Shown here one piece after another: positions 25,673 to 31,897 of a stretch of 43,242 nucleotides of DNA (the first letter of the stretch is position 1; each line of letters starts with the position of its first letter). This stretch comes from Sphingopyxis soli. GTDB lineage: Bacteria; Pseudomonadota; Alphaproteobacteria; Sphingomonadales; Sphingomonadaceae. The stretch lies in contig NZ_JAFMTR010000043.1 in assembly GCF_018682675.1 (NCBI RefSeq), forward strand, positions 1 through 43,242, read 5' to 3'. The position numbers and the translations under genes are program-made. The notes under the pieces were generated by a model that was not told the DNA's origin, made no database searches, and worked only from the letters and a program-made list of their open reading frames with translations.

Positions 25673-26809
25673 TCACTCGCCGATGAAGCCGTTCAGCCGC
25701 TCGCAGGCGGCGATCCAGTCTTCCTTGAACTGCTGGACGACCTGGCCGGCGCCCATCGCCTCGTTCATCAGGCCGACGCCCTGGCCTACCCAATAGGTCG
25801 CGAGCGCCTTGGCGCCTTCGTGGCCGCCTTCGGACAGCTTGTCGACCTTGCGCAGCGCGGGCTCGCTGACCAGCGACTGCAGCGGCATCGGCAGCGGTTT
25901 CGGCGCGCCCTCGGCCTCCCAGGCGTCGGTCCAGGGGGAACGGAGCTGGCGCGACGGCTTTCCGGTGCGGCTCTTCGACCGCACCGTGTCGCGCGCTGAA
26001 GCCGCGAGCATCTTTTCCTTCACCACCGGATTGGTTTCGGCCTCCGCCGTGGTGAGCCAGACCGATCCGCACCAGGCGCCGTGCGCGCCCATCGCCATTG
26101 CCGCCGCCATCTGGCGCCCGGTGACGATGCCGCCAGCCGCCAGAATCGGCGTATCGGCACCGATCGCTTCGACCGCGGCGGCGACTTCGGGGACGAGCAC
26201 CATCGTCGCCACCTCGCCACAATGACCGCCCGCTTCGCCGCCCGCGACGACAAGGATATCGACGCCCGCGCGAACCTGCGCCAGCGCATGGTCGCGGGTG
26301 CCGACAAGCGCCGCGACCGGCACCCCATGCCGCTTGCCGAGTTCGAGCATCAGCGGCGGTGGGACGCCAAGGGCGTTGGCGATCAGTCTGATCGGGTGGC
26401 GGAAGGCCACTTCGAGCAGCCTGGCTGCCCCATCCTCGCGCATATTGTCGCCGAAGCTCTGCCGCGCTTCCATGGCATCCTCGAGCCCGCTCGCATCGAT
26501 GTCGAACTTGCCGAGCAGGTCGGCGGCGAATTTCAGGTGCGTGCCCGGGATCGCTGCCGCACCCGAGGCGGGCGCCTCGCCCTTGCCGGCAAAGCTGTTC
26601 GGCACGATCAGATCGACGCCATAGGGCTTTCCGCCGATATGGTCATCGATCCACGCCAGCTCCTCCTCAAGCCGTTCCGGCGGCAGCGCCGCAGCCCCGA
26701 AGACGCCCATGCCGCCTGCCTTCGACACCGCGACGACGACGTCGCGGCAGTGCGAGAAGGCGAGCAGCGGAAATTCGATGCCGAGCATCGTGCAGATGGG
26801 GGATTGCAT
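25673..26809 (-). CDS. Nitronate monooxygenase family flavoprotein
   Basis: A 378-aa TIM-barrel FMN protein of the 2-nitropropane dioxygenase/nitronate monooxygenase family. These enzymes oxidise alkyl nitronates, and some relatives are enoyl-ACP reductases or detoxification enzymes. The FMN phosphate site is AGGEAGGHCGEVAT (about 188-201) with AAGGIVTGRQM downstream; SKAGGMGVFG near the N terminus is also typical. The C-terminal part WVGQGVGLMNEAMGAGQVV is conserved in the group. It is divergent from nadC across a palindromic operator (26852-26867), with which it may be regulated. Confidence 0.87.
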   Translation of the reverse strand: MQSPICTMLGIEFPLLAFSHCRDVVVAVSKAGGMGVFGAAALPPERLEEELAWIDDHIGGKPYGVDLIVPNSFAGKGEAPASGAAAIPGTHLKFAADLLGKFDIDASGLEDAMEARQSFGDNMREDGAARLLEVAFRHPIRLIANALGVPPPLMLELGKRHGVPVAALVGTRDHALAQVRAGVDILVVAGGEAGGHCGEVATMVLVPEVAAAVEAIGADTPILAAGGIVTGRQMAAAMAMGAHGAWCGSVWLTTAEAETNPVVKEKMLAASARDTVRSKSRTGKPSRQLRSPWTDAWEAEGAPKPLPMPLQSLVSEPALRKVDKLSEGGHEGAKALATYWVGQGVGLMNEAMGAGQVVQQFKEDWIAACERLNGFIGE

Positions 26810-26838
26810 GGCCTCTCTCCGGTTCGCTATTTGCAGCC

Positions 26839-26867
26839 ATGTCAGCGCCAGTTGACGTAAACGTCAA
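26839..26867 (-). promoter_or_regulatory. Palindromic operator overlapping a putative promoter
   Basis: TTGACGTAAACGTCAA at 26852-26867 has perfect 7-bp arms around AA. On the minus strand it contains a -35-like TTGACG, followed 17 bp later by TGACAT (26844-26839), placing a start about 23 nt before the monooxygenase ATG. It resembles operators I recall for LiuR/MerR-type regulators of acyl-CoA and branched-chain catabolism. The regulator is not in the window. Confidence 0.55.
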
Positions 26868-26903
26868 GTTGATTTGCGTGGGCACCCCTCTATCGCTCGT
26901 CGC

Positions 26904-27752
26904 ATGAGCGATTTTTCCCTTTCCGGTTTCGACCTTGGCGCCTTCGTCCGCAGCACCCTGGCCGAGGATATGGCGTCGGGGGGTGACATCACGTCGATGG
27001 CGACGATCCCCGCGGGCGCGCGATTCTCGGGAGTGATGGATAGCCGCGACGCGATCACCGTCGCCGGGCTGCCGATCGCCGAGATGTTCTTTCGCGCGCT
27101 CGATCCGTCGATGGAGATCGAGATTTTGGCGGGTGAAGGCGATCGGGTCGCGGCGGGTAGCGACCTGATGCGGCTCTCGGGCAACGCGCGCGCGATGCTC
27201 ACCGCCGAACGGTCGGCGCTGAACACCGTCCAGCATCTGTCGGGGATCGCGACAATGACGCGGCAATATGTCGAGGCGCTGGCGGGGACGGGCGCGACGC
27301 TGCTCGACACGCGCAAGACGATCCCGGGACTGCGCGTGCTGGAGAAATATGCGACGCGGATGGGCGGCGCGACGAACCATCGCATGGGCCTTTGGGACGC
27401 GGCGATGATCAAGGACAATCATGTTGCGGTCGCCGGATCGGTCGAGGAAGCGGTGCGCCGCGCGGTCGAGGCCGGGATCGAACGGATCATCGTCGAGGTC
27501 GACCGGGTCGCGCAGGTCGAGCCCGCGCTGGCGGCGGGCGCGACGCACCTGCTGCTCGACAATATGGACCTCGACGAACTGCGCCAATGCGTGGCGATCG
27601 TCGACGGCAGGGTGCCGACCGAGGCGTCGGGCGGGGTCCGGCTCGATACCATCCACGCCATCGGCGCGACCGGCGTCACCTATGTGTCGGTAGGGCGGCT
27701 GACCCAGTCGGCGCCCGCGGCGGACATCGGGCTCGATTTTGCGCTGGCTTAG
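26904..27752 (+). CDS. nadC: Nicotinate-nucleotide pyrophosphorylase
   Basis: A 282-aa quinolinate phosphoribosyltransferase, which makes nicotinate mononucleotide from quinolinate and PRPP in NAD synthesis. Conserved parts are ALNTVQHLSGIAT, the DTRKTIPGLR motif (about 135-144), YATRMGGATNHRMGL and IKDNH. ATG 26904 is chosen over an upstream frame start at 26874 because the family begins there. nadA and nadB are not present. Its last 14 bases overlap the start of the RNase T2 gene. Confidence 0.95.
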   Translation: MSDFSLSGFDLGAFVRSTLAEDMASGGDITSMATIPAGARFSGVMDSRDAITVAGLPIAEMFFRALDPSMEIEILAGEGDRVAAGSDLMRLSGNARAMLTAERSALNTVQHLSGIATMTRQYVEALAGTGATLLDTRKTIPGLRVLEKYATRMGGATNHRMGLWDAAMIKDNHVAVAGSVEEAVRRAVEAGIERIIVEVDRVAQVEPALAAGATHLLLDNMDLDELRQCVAIVDGRVPTEASGGVRLDTIHAIGATGVTYVSVGRLTQSAPAADIGLDFALA

Positions 27753-28455
27753 CGCCGCCGTGCTGGCGCTGACGCCGGTCGCGGCGCAGGCGCAGGCGAC
27801 TGCCTGTTCGGCGCCGGACCGCATCCCCGTGCCGCGACTCGAACGCCCGGCGCGCGACGAACCGGTGCGCAAGCCGCCGACGACGGGATATTTGCTCAGC
27901 ATGAGCTGGTCGCCGCAGCATTGCGCCGACGTGCGAAACCCGAAGGACGCGCGCGACCGCTTCCAATGCTCGGGCGAAAGCGGCCGCTTTGGTTGGGTGC
28001 TGCACGGACTCTGGCCTGAAACCGATACGAAGGATTATCCGCAATGGTGCCGCCCGGCGAAGATCGTGCCGCAGCCGGTGCTGAAGAAGCATATGTGCAT
28101 GACACCCTCGGCGCAGCTCTTGCAGCATGAATGGGCGAAGCACGGCACCTGCATGAGTCCGCATCCCGCCGCCTATTTCGCCGCGGCGTCGAAGCTGTTC
28201 CGGGCCGTGCGCTTTCCCGACATGAAGGCGCTGTCAGCCGCGCCGCAGACGGCGGGCAGCATCCGCCGCGCCTTCGCAGCACGCAACAAGGGCGTGACTG
28301 CCGCGATGGTCGCGGTGTCGACCAATCGCGATGGCTGGCTGGACGAGGTGCGGCTGTGTCTCGGGCCGCGGATGCGTCCGCGGACGTGCAAGCCGTTCCA
28401 GGTCGGCGCTCCCGATAGCAAGCCGGTGCGCGTCACGCCGATGCCCGGCGATTAA
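27739..28455 (+). CDS. Secreted ribonuclease T2 family protein
   Basis: A 238-aa RNase T2. Both catalytic segments are present: CAS1 with H89 in WVLHGLWPE, and CAS2 with H130 and H135 in HEWAKHGTC. Several cysteines suit a disulfide-bonded exported enzyme. The only start that keeps the signal peptide (RWLSAAVLALTPVAAQAQA) is TTG at 27739, inside the end of nadC; no upstream ATG or GTG is available in frame. Such enzymes digest RNA in the periplasm or outside the cell. Coupling to nadC through the overlap is inferred. Confidence 0.88.
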   Translation: MRWLSAAVLALTPVAAQAQATACSAPDRIPVPRLERPARDEPVRKPPTTGYLLSMSWSPQHCADVRNPKDARDRFQCSGESGRFGWVLHGLWPETDTKDYPQWCRPAKIVPQPVLKKHMCMTPSAQLLQHEWAKHGTCMSPHPAAYFAAASKLFRAVRFPDMKALSAAPQTAGSIRRAFAARNKGVTAAMVAVSTNRDGWLDEVRLCLGPRMRPRTCKPFQVGAPDSKPVRVTPMPGD

Positions 28456-28471
28456 CGATCGGGGGCGATAG

Positions 28472-28488
28472 CGTCCCGCGCCGGGACG
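28472..28488 (+). other. Short GC hairpin after the RNase T2 gene
   Basis: A perfect 7-bp stem CGTCCCG-CGC-CGGGACG, 16 bp past the RNase T2 stop. A T-rich stretch follows only after 16 bases, so it is a possible transcript end but not a classical terminator. Confidence 0.4.
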
Positions 28489-28497
28489 ACCACGGCG

Positions 28498-28513
28498 TTA
28501 ACTCTTTTTTAAC
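28498..28513 (+). promoter_or_regulatory. Perfect CtrA-binding box TTAA-N7-TTAAC
   Basis: TTAA (28498-28501), seven bases, then TTAAC (28509-28513) is the full CtrA recognition motif of alphaproteobacteria. It sits 37 bp before the ATG of the 75-aa protein. GCGTTAAC (28495-28502) and GTTAACGC (28525-28532) also form an inverted repeat around it. It is the only exact match I found in the window. Confidence 0.65.
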
Positions 28514-28550
28514 CTTACCGACTCGTTAACGCAGGCGTAGCTTCGCCTGT

Positions 28551-28778
28551 ATGGACTCGGACGAACAGATCGACATCCGCGATCGTCTGCGCGGCTATGC
28601 GGCGCGCCAGCTTGTCATCGCGCGGCTCGGCGCGCCGGCGAACTGGCAGGACGAGCTGCGCGAGACGCTGGCGGCGCAGCGGGCAATCCCGTCGCCCTGG
28701 ACGAAGGGAAGCGATACGCGGCTGTTTCTGGAGAGCTTTGCGATCTTCTTTGTCGCGACGATGATGTTCTTGATCTAG
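28551..28778 (+). CDS. Small tail-anchored hypothetical protein
   Basis: A 75-aa protein I do not recognise. A charged, helical N-terminal part (1-55, with RDRLRGYAARQLVIARLG) is followed by a single hydrophobic segment at the very C terminus (about 58-75, FLESFAIFFVATMMFLI), so it is probably tail-anchored in the inner membrane facing the cytoplasm. A perfect CtrA box lies just upstream, suggesting cell-cycle-linked expression. Its stop overlaps that of the convergent transporter gene (CTAG). Confidence 0.72.
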   Translation: MDSDEQIDIRDRLRGYAARQLVIARLGAPANWQDELRETLAAQRAIPSPWTKGSDTRLFLESFAIFFVATMMFLI

Positions 28779-30070
28779 TCGCAGGCGCGGTGGAGCTTCA
28801 CCGCCAGCCACGCCGAGATCAGGCACATCGCGGCGCTCATCAAAAGCTGGTCGACGACTCCGACGCCGGCAAAGCCAAGCCCCATCGCGAGCAGCGACCC
28901 TGCGACCATCGCCCCCGAATTGACGATGTTGTTCGCCGCGACGGTGCGTGCGGTCTGGTCCTTCGGCACGGTGGTGGTCAGGAAGGCATAGAGCGGGACG
29001 ACGAACATGCCGCCGCTGATCGCGATGCCGAGCAGGCTGGCGAGCAGGGGGATGACGTCGGCATGGCCGAGGAAGCCGTCGATCCCGTACATGACACCCG
29101 AGGGATCGTGCTCCCAATTGCGGCACACCCAATAGAAAGCGACGACGAACGCGCCCATGACGATGACGCTCGCCGGGCTGTAGCGCGCCGAAACTTGTCC
29201 CTTGAGCAGCCGGTTCACGGCAACCGAACCGATCGCGATGCCGATGGAAAAGATCGCAAGGAACAGGCTGGCGACGCTCTTGTCGGCGTGGAGGATATTC
29301 TTCACCAGCGGCGGGAACTGGATGAACAGCACCGCGCCGATCGTCCAGAAAAAGCTGATCGACAGGATCGCGAGATAGAGGCGCGGAATGTGCATCGTGC
29401 CGCGCACGAGCGCCACCGATGAACGGATGATATGCCAGTCGATTCCCGTTTCCTCATGCTCGGGCGGGGCGGGGGGAACCTTGCGGCCGGTCCAATAGCC
29501 GAGCAGCGCGACGAGGACGACGCCGAGGGCGGCCCATTCGACCTCGATCACCCCGGCGAGGATCGTGCCGGCAAGGATGGCGATATAGGTGCCCGCCTCG
29601 ACGAGCCCGGTGCCTCCCAGCACCTCGTCGCTTTTCAGATGCTGCGGCAGGATCGCATATTTGATCGGCCCGAAGAAGGTCGAGTGGATGCCCATCGCGA
29701 AGAGCGCGAGCATCATCAGCGGAATGGCGAGCAGATGCACCGCCCAGCCCATCCACGCGAGGACTAGTCCCGCGCCGCCGACGAGCATGATCAGTATCTC
29801 GCAGAATTTGACGATGCGGATGATCCGCGCTTTGTCACGCGTGTCGGCGAGTTGACCGGCGAGCGCGGAGAGAAGGAAAAAGGGAATAATGAAAAGGGCG
29901 GTCGCGACCGCGCTGAACAGAGTTTCGGACGCCTCGTCATTGAACACGCCGTAAACGACGAACAGCACCATCGCGTTCTTGAACAGATTGTCGTTGAAGG
30001 CGCCGAGGAGTTGGGTGACGAAAAGCGGCAGGAACCTGCGTTGTTTCAGCAGCGCAAAGGATCCGGTCAT
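28775..30070 (-). CDS. MFS transporter, LplT-like
   Basis: A 431-aa major facilitator with about 12 membrane helices. The N terminus RRFLPLFVTQLLGAFNDNLFKNAM is the hallmark of LplT, the lysophospholipid flippase that returns lyso-phosphatidylethanolamine to the inner leaflet. FFGPIKYAILPQHL in the loop after helix 4 is also LplT-like. Unlike some homologues it is not fused to an acyltransferase/acyl-ACP synthetase. It is divergent from pgsA, a phospholipid synthesis gene, across a 159-bp region with an inverted repeat. Substrate is inferred from family only. Confidence 0.86.
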   Translation of the reverse strand: MTGSFALLKQRRFLPLFVTQLLGAFNDNLFKNAMVLFVVYGVFNDEASETLFSAVATALFIIPFFLLSALAGQLADTRDKARIIRIVKFCEILIMLVGGAGLVLAWMGWAVHLLAIPLMMLALFAMGIHSTFFGPIKYAILPQHLKSDEVLGGTGLVEAGTYIAILAGTILAGVIEVEWAALGVVLVALLGYWTGRKVPPAPPEHEETGIDWHIIRSSVALVRGTMHIPRLYLAILSISFFWTIGAVLFIQFPPLVKNILHADKSVASLFLAIFSIGIAIGSVAVNRLLKGQVSARYSPASVIVMGAFVVAFYWVCRNWEHDPSGVMYGIDGFLGHADVIPLLASLLGIAISGGMFVVPLYAFLTTTVPKDQTARTVAANNIVNSGAMVAGSLLAMGLGFAGVGVVDQLLMSAAMCLISAWLAVKLHRACD

Positions 30071-30097
30071 TGAAAATCCAGTTTAACAGCCCGACAT

Positions 30098-30149
30098 TGC
30101 GACAACGCCAACCCGCGATCGTCTCTTATGGGGCAATCCTGTTGTCGCA
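30098..30149. promoter_or_regulatory. Inverted repeat between lplT-like gene and pgsA
   Basis: TGCGACAAC (30098-30106) and GTTGTCGCA (30141-30149) are perfect 9-bp arms with a 34-bp spacer between divergent phospholipid-related genes. This may be an operator pair or a looped site. No known regulator motif is recognised. Confidence 0.4.
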
Positions 30150-30184
30150 CGGGGGGCTTATCGGTTAGGGCAGGCGGGGTCAAA

Positions 30185-30196
30185 GCCCAATTGGGC
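30185..30196. promoter_or_regulatory. 12-bp palindrome upstream of pgsA
   Basis: GCCCAATTGGGC is a perfect palindrome, 33 bp before the pgsA start. It may be a binding site or a chance feature of the leader. Confidence 0.3.
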
Positions 30197-30229
30197 CGCA
30201 AAGCTAGAACGGACGCGCCGACAGGGATC

Positions 30230-30802
30230 ATGCTGAGCCTTCCCAACATCCTGACGCTGTCGCGCATTCTGGCGGTTCCCATCCTGCTGTTCCTGTTGTG
30301 GCCGGGCGTGGCCGAGGGGTCGTTGCAGCCGAAGCCGATCGACTATGCGCTCGCCTTCGGTCTCTACTGCCTGATGGGTATTACCGACTATTTTGACGGC
30401 TATGTTGCCCGCTCGCGCGGGATCGTTTCGCGGCTGGGCGCCTTCCTCGATCCGATCGCGGACAAGATCATGATCGCGGCGGTGATCCTGCTGCTGGTCT
30501 TCACGCGCGATGTCGCGGGTTACCACGTCATCGCCGCGCTGATGATCCTGCTGCGCGAGATCATCGTGTCGGGCTTGCGCGAATTCCTGGCGACCCTGCA
30601 GGTGTCGATGCCGGTGACGCAACTCGCCAAGTGGAAAACGACCTTCCAGCTCGTTGCCTTCGGCGCGCTGATTCTGGCGGGCGCGTTGCCCGAGATGGCG
30701 TGGATAAAGGTCGTCGGGCTGATTTCCTTGTGGGGCGCCGCGGTGCTGACGCTGATTACCGGCTGGGATTATCTGCGCGTCGGCCTCAAGCATATGGACT
30801 GA
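30230..30802 (+). CDS. pgsA: CDP-diacylglycerol-glycerol-3-phosphate 3-phosphatidyltransferase
   Basis: A 190-aa integral membrane enzyme that makes phosphatidylglycerol phosphate. The CDP-alcohol phosphotransferase motif is complete: D53, D56-G57, A60-R61, G70, D74 and D78 with the standard spacing. NILTLSRIL at the N terminus is typical of PgsA. AGGGA lies very close before ATG 30230; longer frames upstream cross the intergenic palindromes. It is followed after 3 bp by moaD, so the three genes are probably one transcript. Confidence 0.94.
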   Translation: MLSLPNILTLSRILAVPILLFLLWPGVAEGSLQPKPIDYALAFGLYCLMGITDYFDGYVARSRGIVSRLGAFLDPIADKIMIAAVILLLVFTRDVAGYHVIAALMILLREIIVSGLREFLATLQVSMPVTQLAKWKTTFQLVAFGALILAGALPEMAWIKVVGLISLWGAAVLTLITGWDYLRVGLKHMD

Positions 30803-30805
30803 GCG

Positions 30806-31057
30806 ATGGCGCTCGCGGTCAGCTATTTCGCCTGGGTGCGAGAACGGATGGGGATCGCCGACGAGGTGATCGATCCGCCCGCCGATGTCGCAACCGTTGC
30901 CGATCTGATCGGATGGTTGGCCACGCGCGACGAGCGCGGGGCGCTGGCTTTTGCAGACCCCGCGCGCATCCGCGCTGCTATCGGCGGGCGGATGGTCGGT
31001 CCCGAGGCCCGGCTGGACGGTGACGTCGCGCTATTTCCGCCGGTGACCGGCGGATGA
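30806..31057 (+). CDS. moaD: Molybdopterin synthase sulfur carrier subunit
   Basis: An 83-aa ubiquitin-fold protein that ends in the Gly-Gly tail (VTGG) needed for thiocarboxylation and sulfur transfer. FPPVTGG is the family ending. It donates sulfur to precursor Z in the MoaD/MoaE complex. Its stop overlaps the moaE ATG (ATGA). Confidence 0.93.
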   Translation: MALAVSYFAWVRERMGIADEVIDPPADVATVADLIGWLATRDERGALAFADPARIRAAIGGRMVGPEARLDGDVALFPPVTGG

Positions 31058-31494
31058 TCCGGGTCGCGGTGCAGGCGGACGCGATCGATGTCGCGGTCGA
31101 GCTCGATATTCACGATGCCGGCGGACATGGCGCAAGCGCGATCTTCGTTGGCCGCGTACGCGGTGACGACGGGCTTGCCGAACTCTTCCTGGAACATCAT
31201 CCCGCGCTCACGCAAGCCGGGCTCGCCGCGCTTGCGCATGTGGCGGCCGATCGCTGGTCTCTGTCCGCGCTGACGCTGGTCCACCGGGTCGGCGGAATGG
31301 CGCCGGGCGAGACGATCGTGCTGGTGCTGGCGAGCAGTGCGCATCGTGCAGAGGCGCTGGCCGCCACCGAGTTTCTGATCGACCGGCTGAAGACCGATGT
31401 GATGCTGTGGAAGCGCGAGACGTTTGCCGACGGGCGCGTCGCCTGGGTCGAGCCGCGCGATGGCGATCATGACCGCGCGGAACGGTGGGATTAG
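31054..31494 (+). CDS. moaE: Molybdopterin synthase catalytic subunit
   Basis: A 146-aa MoaE. The active-site lysines lie in LKTDVMLWKRE (about 117-127), and ASSAHRAEAL is a conserved helix. GAS-AIFVGRVRG near the N terminus replaces the usual GA...F.G.VR pattern with close matches. With MoaD it converts precursor Z to molybdopterin. No other moa gene is in the window. Confidence 0.93.
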   Translation: MIRVAVQADAIDVAVELDIHDAGGHGASAIFVGRVRGDDGLAELFLEHHPALTQAGLAALAHVAADRWSLSALTLVHRVGGMAPGETIVLVLASSAHRAEALAATEFLIDRLKTDVMLWKRETFADGRVAWVEPRDGDHDRAERWD

Positions 31495-31537
31495 CGCCTC
31501 GGTAGAATGATGGCTGTTTTGGGTAGGAGCTGACATG

Positions 31538-31564
31538 ATGGTCCTCCCCGTCGACTGCGACGGG
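31538..31564. repeat. Remnant end of the MITE-like family
   Basis: ATGGTCCTCCCC followed by a CCCGTCG-ACTG-CGACGGG hairpin (31547-31564) resembles the left end of the element at 42952, where the same 12 bases precede an 11-bp hairpin. Only this end is recognisable, between moaE and the DUF952 gene. Confidence 0.5.
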
Positions 31565-31585
31565 CGCGCGGACCAGCGGCGGAAC

Positions 31586-31897
31586 CTAATCCCGCCTCTG
31601 CAGGCTCACGACCGCGTGGATCGGCAGTTCGGCGTAGATGTGCGGAAACAGCTCGCCACCGCGCGCGGGCTCCCAGCGAACGGCGTCGCCGAGGAGGAGC
31701 AGGTCCACCTCGGCGATCATCAGGCCGCTTTGGCCCGCGAAATATTTCTCGATCGTCGCCTCGAGCTGCTCCGCAGTCGACAGATGGATATAGCCGTCGG
31801 CGATATCCACTGGCGCGCCGCGAAACACCCGCTCGCGCTCGAAATCGGTCCATTGCTGCGCGGTCAGCACTTTGAAGGCCGTTGCGGGCATCGTCAT
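31586..31897 (-). CDS. DUF952 domain protein
   Basis: A 103-aa single-domain protein of the DUF952 family, recognised by VLTAQQWTDFER, FRGAPVDIADGYIHLSTAEQL and a histidine in LFPHIYAELP. Function is unknown; the fold in relatives resembles ADP-ribosyl/NAD-related small domains only by analogy, which I do not rely on. ATG 31897 overlaps the gyrA stop (ATGA), so it is probably cotranslated with gyrA. A second ATG two codons later is a possible start. Confidence 0.85.
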   Translation of the reverse strand: MTMPATAFKVLTAQQWTDFERERVFRGAPVDIADGYIHLSTAEQLEATIEKYFAGQSGLMIAEVDLLLLGDAVRWEPARGGELFPHIYAELPIHAVVSLQRRD

